Shown here: positions 28,982 through 37,813 of the stretch, one piece after another
How the letters are laid out: the number at the start of each line of letters is the position of its first letter
Position numbering within the stretch: the first letter of the stretch is position 1
IMG/VR virus record: IMGVR_UViG_3300045996_000599
Coordinates: 1 to 39,605 of that record
DNA from: a virus
Direction: 5' to 3' (one strand)
Length of the DNA stretch: 39,605 bases
Translations under genes and position numbers: made by a program
The notes under the pieces: model-generated
Databases searched by the model: none
Seen by the model: only the letters and a program-made list of their open reading frames with translations
What the model was told of the DNA's origin: nothing

Positions 28982-29950
28982 ATGGCTCTGCCGACCAACA
29001 CCTATACCCGCTACAGCGCGGGCACCAACGTTCGTGAAGACCTGATCGACAAGATCACGAACACCTCGCCCGAGGAAAGCCCGGTGATCTCGAGCTTCGG
29101 CCGCGACACCGCCGAGAACACCTACCACGAGTTCCAGCGCGACACGCTGCGCACCCCGAACGCCGACAACGCCGCGCTCGACGGCGACGACGCGACCGGC
29201 TCCAGCAAGACCGCTCCGACCCGCGTGGCGAACTACTGCCAGATCTTCCAGGACACGATCGTCGTGTCCGGCCGCGCCGAAGTGGTCAAGAAGGCTGGCA
29301 TGAAGTCGGCCCTGGCCTACTACAAGGGCAAGGCGTTCAAGGAGTTGCAGCGCGACATGGAAGCCATGGTGCTGTCCGCCAACCCGGCGGTGGCTGGCGC
29401 TGCCGGCACCGCCCCCAAGGCGGGCGGCCTGGGCGTGCTGATCTACACCAACGCGCTGCACAACGGCGCTGGTGCGACCGCCGCCCACACCTCGGGCGCT
29501 CCCACCACCGCCGTGACGGCCGGCACCGCCCGCGCCTTCACCGAGACGCTGCTTAAGACCGCCGCGCAGAACACCTTCAATGCGACCGGCAAGGTGCCCC
29601 CGATGGTGGTGATGTCCGCTTCCCACAAGCAGACGTTCTCGGGCTTCGCCGGCATCGCGGTGAACCGCTTCCAGGTGGGCAAGAAGGAGCAGGGTCGCAT
29701 CGTCGGCGGCGCGGACGTGTACATGTCCGACTTCGGCGAGATGGAGATCGTGCCGCACTACATCATGTCCGGCGCGACCACGGTCTACGGCCTGGCTCCC
29801 GAGTACGGCGATGCCGTCTACCTGCGCGGCTTCCAGTCCAGCCCGCTGGCCAAGACCGGCGACAGCGTCAAGGAGCAGGTGCTGGTGGACGCCACCGTGC
29901 GCCTGACCTCCGAGCGCAGCTGCTTCAAGATCGCCGACCTGACCGCCTGA
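28982..29950 (+). CDS. Major capsid protein (SU10-like, HK97 fold)
   Basis: 322 aa with a strong AAAGGAAAG ribosome site. The pattern REDLIDKITNTSPEESPVIS…NTYHEFQRDTLRTP, later RVANYCQIFQDTIVVSGRAE, MVVMSASHKQTFSGFAG and VYMSDFGEMEIVPHYIM matches the SU10 major capsid (DUF5309) family. No N-terminal delta domain or cleavage site is seen, in keeping with a separate scaffold. The DNA uses strongly preferred codons, typical of an abundant product. An intrinsic terminator follows. Confidence 0.92.
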   Translation: MALPTNTYTRYSAGTNVREDLIDKITNTSPEESPVISSFGRDTAENTYHEFQRDTLRTPNADNAALDGDDATGSSKTAPTRVANYCQIFQDTIVVSGRAEVVKKAGMKSALAYYKGKAFKELQRDMEAMVLSANPAVAGAAGTAPKAGGLGVLIYTNALHNGAGATAAHTSGAPTTAVTAGTARAFTETLLKTAAQNTFNATGKVPPMVVMSASHKQTFSGFAGIAVNRFQVGKKEQGRIVGGADVYMSDFGEMEIVPHYIMSGATTVYGLAPEYGDAVYLRGFQSSPLAKTGDSVKEQVLVDATVRLTSERSCFKIADLTA

Positions 29951-29967
29951 TAGCGGGCTGAGACGGC

Positions 29968-29997
29968 GGGGCCGGCTTTCGGGCTGGCCCCTTTCCT
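29968..29997 (+). terminator. Terminator after the capsid gene
   Basis: GGGGCCGGC (29968-29976) pairs with GCTGGCCCC (29983-29991, one G-T pair), 6-nt loop, then a pyrimidine tract TTTCCTTTT. It would reduce expression of tail genes relative to capsid, or stabilise the capsid mRNA 3' end. Confidence 0.8.
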
Positions 29998-30031
29998 TTT
30001 CCTCCCAACGTCGAGAGACGCCGGAGCACCC

Positions 30032-30340
30032 ATGTCCACCCTCACCATCCACGAAGGCACCAGCCAGGCCACCGGCGTTACCACGCGCACGCACTTTGAG
30101 GACGACGCGATCGTCATCCAGAAGACGTTCGATGCCGAGCCGCACCTGCAGTACGCCAAGGCGGCGCGCGAGGCCACCGAAGGCCAGCGCTGGGGCGAGG
30201 GCAAGTTAGTGGGGACCATCCCCCCCGCGTTTCACGCACAGATTCTCCTGATCCGCGACCCGCAAGAGCGCAAGCGCGCGGTGCAGCGGTTCTTCAAGGA
30301 AAACCCGGCGTTCGTCATGTTCGAGCGCTACGGCAAGTAA
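30032..30340 (+). CDS. Hypothetical head protein
   Basis: 102 aa, starting 31 bp after the post-capsid terminator. It ends with an alpha-helical basic block (RDPQERKRAVQRFFKENPAF) and YGK. Small proteins of this type follow the capsid gene in related podoviruses. No function is known; head-completion is a guess from position. Confidence 0.65.
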   Translation: MSTLTIHEGTSQATGVTTRTHFEDDAIVIQKTFDAEPHLQYAKAAREATEGQRWGEGKLVGTIPPAFHAQILLIRDPQERKRAVQRFFKENPAFVMFERYGK

Positions 30341-30343
30341 GCG

Positions 30344-30931
30344 ATGGCCATCACCACCTACAGCGAGCTGCAGGCGTCGGTTGCCGCCTGGGCGCACCGC
30401 TCGGACCTGTCGGCCGTCATCCCCGACTTCATCACGCTGGCTGAGGAGCGCATGAACCGCGACCTACGGGTGCGCCAGATGGAGGTGGCGCTGGCCGAGA
30501 CCGCCATCGCCAGCAACGTCATCGCCGCACCGGCCGACACCGCGGGCGTGAAAACGCTGTGGATCGTCGGCTACGAGACGGCGCCGCTCACGCCGCAGAC
30601 CTTCGACTTCGTCAAGGCCAACGGCACCGAGGGCGTGCCGGCGCATTGGGCCTGGCAGGGCGACAACCTGTACTTCGATGGCTCGGGCACCGTCACCGGC
30701 GTGCTCTACGAGAAGATCCCGGCGCTGTCGGCCAGCAACACGACCAACTGGCTGTTGACCGCGGCGCCGTCGCTGTACCTGTTCGGCGCGCTGGCAGAGG
30801 CGTTCGTCTACGTGCGCAACCCCGAGGAGGCGCTGCTGTGGGACGGCCGCTTCAAGCAGGCGCTGGCCGAGTTCTCCGGCTCTGACATGCGCGACCGGCT
30901 GTCGGGGCCGCTGCAGGCGAGGGCGCGATGA
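30344..30931 (+). CDS. Head-tail adaptor protein (P22 gp4/SU10-adaptor-like)
   Basis: 195 aa. TYSELQASVAAWAHRSDLSAVIPDFITLAEERMNRDLRVRQME is the recognisable start of phage adaptor proteins that dock on the portal. The end (LYLFGALAEAFVYVRNPEEALLWDGRFKQAL) is the matching helical bundle. Located between capsid and nozzle, it corresponds to gp4 of P22 in order. It overlaps the nozzle gene by 4 bp. Confidence 0.82.
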   Translation: MAITTYSELQASVAAWAHRSDLSAVIPDFITLAEERMNRDLRVRQMEVALAETAIASNVIAAPADTAGVKTLWIVGYETAPLTPQTFDFVKANGTEGVPAHWAWQGDNLYFDGSGTVTGVLYEKIPALSASNTTNWLLTAAPSLYLFGALAEAFVYVRNPEEALLWDGRFKQALAEFSGSDMRDRLSGPLQARAR

Positions 30932-32379
30932 TTCCGCTGGCCGGTTTCAGCCCTGACGCTGACGCAGCCACGCCGGGCGTCATCACCGACTGCGAGAACC
31001 TGATTCCGTACCTCAACGGGATGGAGGGCGCCCCTTCGGCCGTGACGCCGGCCAGCACGCCGGCCCTGGCCGCCGAGTGCCTGGGCGCCGCGGTGACGAC
31101 CAACCTGGCGGGCAATCGCCGGATCTTCGCCGGCAGCACCACGGCCCTGTACGAGCTTTCCGGCGGCGCCTGGGTGGATGTCACCCGCGCGGGCGCCTAC
31201 ACCGGCTCGTCGGACACGCGCTGGATGTTCGCGCAGTTCGGCGATGCCACGCTCGCGGCCAACCGCGCCGACACCATCCAGCGCTCGACCACCGGCGCCT
31301 TCGCCGACATCGCGGGCGCCCCGAAGGCGCAGATCGTGTTCTCGGTCGGCTCCTTCGTCATGGCGCTCAACACCAACGACGGCGCCGAAAAGCCCGACGG
31401 CTGGCACTGCTGCGCGGCCTTCGATGACACCGACTGGACGCCTTCGAGTACGACGCTGGCCAACAGAGGGCGCTTGGTGGCTTCGCCCGGCGCCATTACG
31501 GCCGGCCTGCGGCTGGGCGAATTCGCAACCGCCTACAAGGCCAAGGGGATATTCCTGGGTCAGTACGTGGGCGCCCCGGCCGTGTGGGACTGGATCCCGG
31601 TGCCCGGCGGCGAGGCCGGCTGCGTCGGCAAGGAGGCGATCTGCGACATCGGCGGCGCGCACTTCTTCGTCGGGGATGACAATTTCTGGCTGTTCGATGG
31701 CACCCGGCCCGCGCCGATCGCCGACAACGCTGTGCGCCAGTGGTTCTACGACCACTCGAATCCGCAGTACCGCTACCGCACGAAATGCGTGTTCGACCGG
31801 CAGAACAACCGGGTCAGTGTGTTTTTCGCATCCACCAACTCCACGACCTGCGACCAGGAGCTGGTCTACCACGTCCTGACCAAGAAGTGGGGCCGGGCGA
31901 CGCGCAGCATCGAGGCGGCGCTCAACTACATCGCCCCGGGCCTGACGATCGACACCCTGGACACCGTCGCGGCCACCTACGACGCGCTGCCGGCCATCAG
32001 CTACGACTCGCAGTACTGGCTCTCGGGCGGCCAGGCGCTGTCGGTCTTCGACGGCTCGCACCAGCTGCAGCTGCTGACCGGCGAGAGCGCCTCGAGCAGC
32101 CTGACCAGCGGCTATGCGGGCGACGACGACGCGGCCAGCCTGCTGAGCCAGATCCGGCTGCGCTTTGCGCCCGGCTACAAGCCCACCGCGGCGACGGTGC
32201 AGACCTACTACAAGGCCGAGCTCGGCGACGACGACACCGAGGACGCGACCGGCACCCTGAGCGACGGCAAGTTCGACGTGCTGCGCTCGGCGCGCTGGCA
32301 CAAGGCCAGGTTCTCCTTCACCGGGCCGGTGCGCATCACGCACCTGATGCCCAAGCTCAAGCCGGACGGCCTGCGATGA
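30928..32379 (+). CDS. Tail nozzle protein (P22 gp10-like beta-propeller)
   Basis: 483 aa. Repeated strand motifs (NRRIFAGSTTALYELSGGAWVD; FGDATLAANRADTIQRS; FFVGDDNFWLFDGTRPAPI; AISYDSQYWLSGGQAL) have the blade-like pattern of nozzle proteins. The size and place after the adaptor match P22 gp10 (472 aa). It should form the hexameric tube below the adaptor. There is no tape measure, supporting a short tail. Confidence 0.82.
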   Translation: MIPLAGFSPDADAATPGVITDCENLIPYLNGMEGAPSAVTPASTPALAAECLGAAVTTNLAGNRRIFAGSTTALYELSGGAWVDVTRAGAYTGSSDTRWMFAQFGDATLAANRADTIQRSTTGAFADIAGAPKAQIVFSVGSFVMALNTNDGAEKPDGWHCCAAFDDTDWTPSSTTLANRGRLVASPGAITAGLRLGEFATAYKAKGIFLGQYVGAPAVWDWIPVPGGEAGCVGKEAICDIGGAHFFVGDDNFWLFDGTRPAPIADNAVRQWFYDHSNPQYRYRTKCVFDRQNNRVSVFFASTNSTTCDQELVYHVLTKKWGRATRSIEAALNYIAPGLTIDTLDTVAATYDALPAISYDSQYWLSGGQALSVFDGSHQLQLLTGESASSSLTSGYAGDDDAASLLSQIRLRFAPGYKPTAATVQTYYKAELGDDDTEDATGTLSDGKFDVLRSARWHKARFSFTGPVRITHLMPKLKPDGLR

Positions 32380-32669
32380 AGCTCAACACGACCCCGCGGG
32401 TGGGCGTCAACGACCCGGTGCTGCAGCGCGAGCTGCGCGAGCATGCCGCCCAGGTCAACGCGATGGCCGAGGGCCGCCTGGCGGCGTTCTACCAGGCCGC
32501 GATCGCGGCGCCGACCACGGGCAGCTGGGCGCAGGGCGATTTCGTGCGCAACTCGGCGCCGACCGAGCAGGGCAGCGCCGGCTCGAAATACGTCGTCTTC
32601 GGGTGGATCAACGTCGCCTCCGGCACGCCCGGCACCTTCGTCCCCTGCCGCTTCCTGACGGGCAACTGA
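32376..32669 (+). CDS. Small tail protein
   Basis: 97 aa from ATG 32376 (ATGA overlap). The helical N-terminus (VNDPVLQRELREHAAQVNAM) is followed by a beta part with GSWAQGDFVRNSAP…YVVFGWINVASGTPGTFV, which resembles the base motif found in fibre and needle proteins. By order it could be a tail-completion or needle-base protein; that is inference. Confidence 0.6.
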   Translation: MKLNTTPRVGVNDPVLQRELREHAAQVNAMAEGRLAAFYQAAIAAPTTGSWAQGDFVRNSAPTEQGSAGSKYVVFGWINVASGTPGTFVPCRFLTGN

Positions 32670-33079
32670 TGCAGCTAATCCCCATCCCGCACACGCACAT
32701 CGATGCGGCCTGGAATGCCGGCGCGTCCTGCCTGGCGCGCGCCTGCGACACCTCGGGCGGCGAGATCACCGGCGACCAACTCAAGATGCTGCTCTCGCGC
32801 GGCGAGCGCACCCTGCTGCGCATGGAGGACCACACCAAGGCCATCGTCGGCTGGGGCGTGGTGCGCGTCGATCAGCTGCCCAACATGCGGGTGCTGTTCA
32901 TCACCGACCTGGTGGCCCCGCATGGCGGCTTCCAGCGGTTCTTTTCCCTGGTGTGTGAGATCGCCAAGGCTCAAGGCTGCTCGCGCGTGCGCTGTGCGGC
33001 CAAGCCAGCGCAGGCACGCCTTTACCGGATGAAGTCCGGCTTCAAACCTGTTTACGAGATCATGGAGGTAGCCCTATGA
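32669..33079 (+). CDS. GNAT-fold acetyltransferase-like protein in tail module
   Basis: 136 aa from ATG 32669 (TGATG overlap). KAIVGWGVVRVDQLPNMRVLFI and HGGFQRFFSLVCEIAKAQGCSRVRCAAK, then YRMKSGFKPVYEI follow the GNAT fold (beta strands 4-5, helix 4, C-terminal strand). The acetyl-CoA P-loop (Q/RxxGxG/A) is poorly conserved. Such proteins are common beside podovirus ejection genes; the substrate is unknown, and it may be structural. Confidence 0.65.
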   Translation: MQLIPIPHTHIDAAWNAGASCLARACDTSGGEITGDQLKMLLSRGERTLLRMEDHTKAIVGWGVVRVDQLPNMRVLFITDLVAPHGGFQRFFSLVCEIAKAQGCSRVRCAAKPAQARLYRMKSGFKPVYEIMEVAL

Positions 33080-33756
33080 GCGGTGGCGGCGGCGGTGGTT
33101 CTTCGACCACGACCCAATCGATTCCCGACGAACTCAAACCCCTGGCGAGCGCCTACACCAACAAGGCGATCAACCTGTCCAACCAGGGCTTCCAGCCGTA
33201 CGGCGGCCAGCGCTACGCGGACCTGAACCCGACCCAGAGCCTGGGCATCGGCATGATCCAGGACCGGGCGCTCAACGGCTCGGCCACGATGAACAACGCC
33301 GAGGCCAACCTGAACCAGATGATGGGCGGGGGCACCAATCCCTACCTCGACGCGATGGTCAACAAGGCGCAGGGCAGCGTGCTGGCCAACGCGCAAGGCG
33401 CCGCGGTGCGCTCGGGCTCGTTTGGCAACTCCGGCATCGCCGAGCAGGCCGCCAAGCAGATGGGCGACGTGGCGACGAGCATGTACGGCCAGCAGTACAA
33501 CGCCGACCAGGCCCGGCGCATGCAGGCGATCGGCATGGCGCCGACCTTCGGCGATGCGGCCTACCGCGACGCCAGCCAGTTGATGAACGCCGGCCAGGTC
33601 ATGCAGGACCAGCAGCAGCAGAACCTGGACTTCAACTACGGCCAATTCCAGGAGGCGCAGAACCTGCCTTACAAGCAGCTCGCAGGCATGGCTGGCGTGT
33701 TCGGCTCCAACCTGGGCGGCACGTCCACCACCACTCAAAGCGGAGGCGGCAAGTGA
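33076..33756 (+). CDS. Internal virion/ejection protein 1
   Basis: 226 aa with a Gly-rich start (SGGGGGGSSTTTQSIP) and a helical body (AYTNKAINLSNQGFQPYGGQ; MVNKAQGSVLANAQGAAVRS; SGIAEQAAKQMGDVATSMYG) that is Gln/Asn/Ala-rich. This composition is typical of small podovirus internal proteins (like P22 gp7 or gp14-type proteins). The stop overlaps the next GTG start. Confidence 0.7.
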   Translation: MSGGGGGGSSTTTQSIPDELKPLASAYTNKAINLSNQGFQPYGGQRYADLNPTQSLGIGMIQDRALNGSATMNNAEANLNQMMGGGTNPYLDAMVNKAQGSVLANAQGAAVRSGSFGNSGIAEQAAKQMGDVATSMYGQQYNADQARRMQAIGMAPTFGDAAYRDASQLMNAGQVMQDQQQQNLDFNYGQFQEAQNLPYKQLAGMAGVFGSNLGGTSTTTQSGGGK

Positions 33757-34211
33757 GCGGCGCCATCGGTCAATCCTCTCCCGGCGTCCCCGGCGGCGTC
33801 TGGGGCACCAACGCGCAGGGCATCTCCTCGCCCCAGGCTGGCAGACCGGCGCTGTCCGGTGGCCTGCAGCAGATGCAGATGCTCCAAGCATTCCGCCAGG
33901 GCGCCGGCATGCAGCAGCTGCAAGCGATGAATCCCTACACGCCGCGGCCCACGCAGTTCCTGCCGCAAGCGCTGCCCAATTTCGACTACGCAGGGCAGTA
34001 CCGCCAGCAGCAGGCCAAGCCTGCGCAGGCGCTGGGCGGCTACTACGGCGGCAACGCCAGCGACAGCCCGATCGGCGCGGACGGCCTTGGCGACGGCAGC
34101 GCTGCTGCTGCGGCGTCGGCAGCGGCTGGTGACACGGTCGGCGGCAGCCTCGGCGAGGCCATCGGTGATGCGATCGGCGGCGGTGGTGATGGCGGCGGAG
34201 GGTCGAAATGA
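33753..34211 (+). CDS. Internal virion/ejection protein 2
   Basis: 152 aa from GTG 33753, with GGAGGCGG just upstream. Gly/Gln/Pro-rich N-terminal half (GLQQMQMLQAFRQGAGMQQL; YTPRPTQFLPQALPNF). The C-terminus is Gly/Ala-rich. Coupled to the next gene. It is likely an internal protein by position and composition only. Confidence 0.6.
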   Translation: MSGAIGQSSPGVPGGVWGTNAQGISSPQAGRPALSGGLQQMQMLQAFRQGAGMQQLQAMNPYTPRPTQFLPQALPNFDYAGQYRQQQAKPAQALGGYYGGNASDSPIGADGLGDGSAAAAASAAAGDTVGGSLGEAIGDAIGGGGDGGGGSK

Positions 34212-34765
34212 TCTGGCTCCTTCCCCTTGCCGGTGCGGCAATCGGCGCCATGGCGAACAAGCGCAACCCCATGAAGGGCGCGCTGATTGGCGGAGCGCTG
34301 GGCGCTACGGGTGGGCTGCTGGCGCCTGCTGCTGCCGGTGCCGCGGGCGCTGCCGGTGCGGCCGGTGGCTCGGGCCTGCTGGGTGCCACGGGCGCGGCTG
34401 GCGCCGCGGGTGCTGCGGGCACGGGCGCGGCGGCGATGGGTCCGATGATGGGCTCTCAGGTGGCGATGGGCTCGGCCATTCCCGGCCTGGGCCAGTACGC
34501 CACCGGCTACACCGCGCAGGGCCTGCTGGGCGCCGCCGGAACGGCCGCCAAGAGCGCCGCACCCTATGCGCAACTGGCGCAGCAATCGGGCCTGCTGGGC
34601 GGCGGCGAGCAGCAGCCGGTGCAGGCGTCCCCGGTGAACATGGGCGCTGCGGTACCCAACGAATTGCCGGCGCTGGTGCAGTCGCTCGAGCAGGGCGTGC
34701 AGGCCCAGCGCCAGGCCGACGAAGAACGCAAGAAGCGGCGCTACTCGCTGCTCGGAGGTATGTGA
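34208..34765 (+). CDS. Glycine-zipper internal virion protein
   Basis: 185 aa. LLPLAGAAIGAMANKRN, then GALIGGALGATGGLLA and long Gly/Ala repeats (GAAGAAG, ATGAAGAAG) make a membrane-active glycine-zipper segment through about residue 80. The C-terminal half is helical and ends ERKKRRYSLLGGM. Ejection proteins that make a channel in the host envelope have this look. The role is inferred. Confidence 0.65.
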   Translation: MIWLLPLAGAAIGAMANKRNPMKGALIGGALGATGGLLAPAAAGAAGAAGAAGGSGLLGATGAAGAAGAAGTGAAAMGPMMGSQVAMGSAIPGLGQYATGYTAQGLLGAAGTAAKSAAPYAQLAQQSGLLGGGEQQPVQASPVNMGAAVPNELPALVQSLEQGVQAQRQADEERKKRRYSLLGGM

Positions 34766-36105
34766 TGGCAGGGCTCCTTGATTTTTTGCAGACGCCGGCA
34801 GGCCAGGGCCTGCTCACGGGCGTGGCCTCCTACGCCGCCAATGCGGGCCGCGGTCAGCCGGTCAATAGCATCGGCCGCGGCTTGCTCGGCGGGCTTGCTG
34901 GCTATGGCGTCGCCACCGACCGGCAGGCTGAATTGGCACAGCAGGCCAAGCGCAATGAACTGTGGGACGCGCAGCTGGGCGCCTACAAGACCGATGCGGC
35001 GACCAAGCAGGCCGCCCTGGACCGCCAGCGGGCGCAGATTGAGGCGCTGCCAACCCTGTTCTCGCAGACCTCGCCGGGCGCCTTCGCACCGTCGATCGAC
35101 GGGATGGGGCCTACCATGCCGCAGTCGATGCAGGCGCCTCCCAAATTCGACGCACTGCGGGCTGCTTCGCTGGGGTTCACGCCCGAGCAGATCAAGGCGT
35201 ACGCCGAACTGCCCAACGCCGGCCGGGCCAAGGTGGCGCGCACCATTGAGCGCGACGACGGCCGCGGCGGCAAGGAAACCCTGCAGGTGGACGAATTCGG
35301 CCAGGCCGTGGGCGATGCACTGCCAGCGTACCTGGCGCCCGTGCAGGTCAACCAGGGCGACAGGGTGACGATGGTGCGGCCTGCGGCCGGCGTCTCGCTG
35401 CCGGTGAACATGAGCCCGGATGCAAAGGCAAGCAACGCAGTCGCGTGGGCGAACAACGCAGTTGCGCGCGAGCGGCTGGCGATCGACAAGAACGGGGGCA
35501 CAGCACCCGCCGGTTATCGGTGGAACGCGGATCGCTCCGCCCTGGAGGCGGTGCCCGGCGGCCCGGCGGCTTTGGGCAAGGCACTGCCGACCAAGCTGGC
35601 AAGCGACCTGGGCGAGCAGGCCACCGTCGTGGACAGCACCGAACGGTTCAAGAGCACGTTCAAACCCGGCTACGGCGGCAAGACCGTCCTCGGGGAGTTG
35701 GACAACACCTCGAAGCGGGTTTTCGGTGACGACACCGGCCAGGCGCAGTGGTGGCAGGACTACGCGCTGCACGAGGCGACCGTCCGCAACAAGCTGTTCG
35801 GCGCATCGCTGACCGGCAACGAGCAGGCGAACTGGCTCAAGTTGACGGTGACGCCGCGGATGGATCCGGCGCAGATCGCCGACAACATCAAGCGGCGAGC
35901 CGAGATCGAGGCCAACGCGCTGGCGCGGATGACGGCCGGGGCGGCTGCCGGCGGCTACAACAAGGAGCAGATCGAGGCCGTCACCGGCCGCCCGGTCGCT
36001 GCCAAGCCCACGGCCGGCGGCCCCATGAAGGGGCAGGTGGTGGACGGATTCAAGTTCATGGGCGGCAATCCCGCCGACCCGGCGAGCTGGGAGCGCACCA
36101 AATGA
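34765..36105 (+). CDS. Internal virion/ejection protein (gp20-like position)
   Basis: 446 aa from ATG 34765 (TGATG overlap, GGAGG upstream). The N-terminus GLLDFLQTPAGQGLLTGVASYAANA is a glycine/alanine helix like those of ejection proteins. The body is mixed with charged helices (GVATDRQAELAQQAKRNELW; FTPEQIKAYAELPNA). The C-terminal part has VVDSTERFKSTFKPGYGGKT. No lysozyme motif is seen. By order it corresponds to P22 gp20. Confidence 0.68.
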   Translation: MAGLLDFLQTPAGQGLLTGVASYAANAGRGQPVNSIGRGLLGGLAGYGVATDRQAELAQQAKRNELWDAQLGAYKTDAATKQAALDRQRAQIEALPTLFSQTSPGAFAPSIDGMGPTMPQSMQAPPKFDALRAASLGFTPEQIKAYAELPNAGRAKVARTIERDDGRGGKETLQVDEFGQAVGDALPAYLAPVQVNQGDRVTMVRPAAGVSLPVNMSPDAKASNAVAWANNAVARERLAIDKNGGTAPAGYRWNADRSALEAVPGGPAALGKALPTKLASDLGEQATVVDSTERFKSTFKPGYGGKTVLGELDNTSKRVFGDDTGQAQWWQDYALHEATVRNKLFGASLTGNEQANWLKLTVTPRMDPAQIADNIKRRAEIEANALARMTAGAAAGGYNKEQIEAVTGRPVAAKPTAGGPMKGQVVDGFKFMGGNPADPASWERTK

Positions 36106-37721
36106 GCGGACCTTGGGAACGATACGCGCAGCCGACCTCCGGGCCGTGGGAGCGCTACGCACAAGCGCCGGCCGAGCAGCCGAAGGCAGAGCCGGAGCAG
36201 CCGAAGGCCGGGATGCTGGCCAACCTCGCGGCGGGCGCCGTCCGGGGCGCGGGCAGCATCGGCGCAACTCTGGTGGATGCGGCGCGCACGCTTGGCGACT
36301 CAGTGACGCAGGCAACCCCTGCGGCGATGCGTCCTGCGGTGACGGCAGGCAACGCCAGCGCGCCGCGCGGGGCGGAGCTTCGCTCTGGCATGGATGGCGG
36401 CCTGCAGGCGCTCGGCGCTGATCCAAGCAGCGTCGCGTACCAGGGCGGAAAGATCGGCGCCGAGGTTCTTGGCACGCTGGGCGTAGGTGGTGCGCTTGCC
36501 AAGGGGGCCACGGCTCCCGCGGTGGTGGAAGCCCTGCGCACAGGCGGAATGTCGGTAGCGGGCACCAAGGGCCTGCAAGGGCTCGCGCTGCGCGCTTCTG
36601 GCGGCGCGGCTACTGGCGGCGTGACCGCTGGCCTCATTGATCCAGATCACGCCGCTTCGGGTTCGGTTTTGGGCGCGGCGCTTCCGGTCGGATTGGTTGG
36701 GCTGGGACGCGCAGGTCAAGCGCTAGGCGCCAAAACGCACCAGAACGTGAACCCGCAGCTGCTCGACTCCGCGAAGGATGCCATTGGCGCGGGCTATGTC
36801 ATCCCGCCTGCGACGGTGAAGCCAACCTTCACCAATCGCGTGCTGGAGTCCACTGCCGGCAAGATGGCGACCCAGCAGATGGCATCGGCCAAGAATCAGA
36901 ACGTGACGCAGGGCCTGATCCGAAAGGCGCTGGGCCTGCCGGAAGACGCAACGCTCAACTTGGCCACGCTGGAAGGCATCCGCAAGGAGGCCGGCAAGGC
37001 GTACCAGGCTATCGCGGACCTGCCGGTCAAGCCAGCACAAGGCGCCTCCGGCCTAATGAATCAGGCCGAGCAAGCCGCCATCAAGCCGCGGCAGATGATC
37101 GAGTCGCTGAAGCAGGCGCGCAACGACGCGCAGAGCTGGTTCAAGAGCTACAACGCCTCGGCCAATCCGGAGCATCTGGCAAAGGCGAAGGCCGCGGAGT
37201 CGCTTGCCTCTCAGCTGGAGGACACCCTTGAGGGTTATGCGGCCTCGCTGAATGCGCCGGAACTCCTGCCGGCGCTGCGCGAGGCCCGCAAGCGCATCGC
37301 TCAAACCTACACCGTCGAGCGTGCGCTGAACGAGGCGACGGGCAGCGTCGATGCGCGCGTGTTCGGCAAGCTGTTCGCAAAGGGCAAGCCGCTGAGCGAC
37401 GGACTGGAGAAGGTCGGGCGCTTCGGCTCCGCCTTTCCCACGGTGGCGAAGCTGCCGGAGGTTGTCGGCAGCCCTGACGCCCACAATCTCCGGTCGGTGG
37501 CATCGCTGGCGCTGGGGAGCGGGGGGCTTGCGTCAGCCGGGCCACTCGGCTTACTCGCCGGAGCGTTGCCATATGCCGCCCCGGCCACCGCGCGCTCTCT
37601 CATGTTCTCGAAATCGGCGCAACGCGGGTTGCTGTCGGAGCCTGCGACCGCAGCGGCGCCTCAGATCGGACTGCTGACCGACGCTATTCGCCGGACGAGT
37701 CCCGTTCTCCTCGCCCAGTAG
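36102..37721 (+). CDS. Large ejection protein with N-terminal GPWERYA repeats
   Basis: 539 aa from ATG 36102. The N-terminus repeats GPWERYAQ twice within 21 residues; single GPWE-Y motifs start many large podovirus internal proteins. A Gly/Ala-rich stretch (NLAAGAVRGAGSIGATLVDA; GGVTAGLIDPDHAA) and long helices follow. By order it matches P22 gp16. The stop lies 38 bp inside the convergent 39-aa gene on the other strand, marking the end of the structural block. Confidence 0.72.
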   Translation: MSGPWERYAQPTSGPWERYAQAPAEQPKAEPEQPKAGMLANLAAGAVRGAGSIGATLVDAARTLGDSVTQATPAAMRPAVTAGNASAPRGAELRSGMDGGLQALGADPSSVAYQGGKIGAEVLGTLGVGGALAKGATAPAVVEALRTGGMSVAGTKGLQGLALRASGGAATGGVTAGLIDPDHAASGSVLGAALPVGLVGLGRAGQALGAKTHQNVNPQLLDSAKDAIGAGYVIPPATVKPTFTNRVLESTAGKMATQQMASAKNQNVTQGLIRKALGLPEDATLNLATLEGIRKEAGKAYQAIADLPVKPAQGASGLMNQAEQAAIKPRQMIESLKQARNDAQSWFKSYNASANPEHLAKAKAAESLASQLEDTLEGYAASLNAPELLPALREARKRIAQTYTVERALNEATGSVDARVFGKLFAKGKPLSDGLEKVGRFGSAFPTVAKLPEVVGSPDAHNLRSVASLALGSGGLASAGPLGLLAGALPYAAPATARSLMFSKSAQRGLLSEPATAAAPQIGLLTDAIRRTSPVLLAQ

Positions 37722-37803
37722 AGCGCCCCTTCCAGAAGCCGTAGACGAAGGCGCCAATGCCGAGCACGACGAATTTGACGATCATGAAATCGATGATGTC
37801 CAT
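37684..37803 (-). CDS. 39-aa membrane protein at the sieA-like position
   Basis: ATG 37803, 39 codons, stop at 37684, overlapping the end of the ejection gene tail to tail. One TM helix (IDFMIVKFVVLGIGAFVYGFW) is followed by a positively charged tail (KGRSTGRGERD). It is the second gene of the leftward immI-like transcript, after the Arc-like repressor. P22 has the exclusion gene sieA at this place, but SieA is larger; a superinfection role is only suggested. Confidence 0.5.
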   Translation of the reverse strand: MDIIDFMIVKFVVLGIGAFVYGFWKGRSTGRGERDSSGE

Positions 37804-37813
37804 GGCTCTCTGA

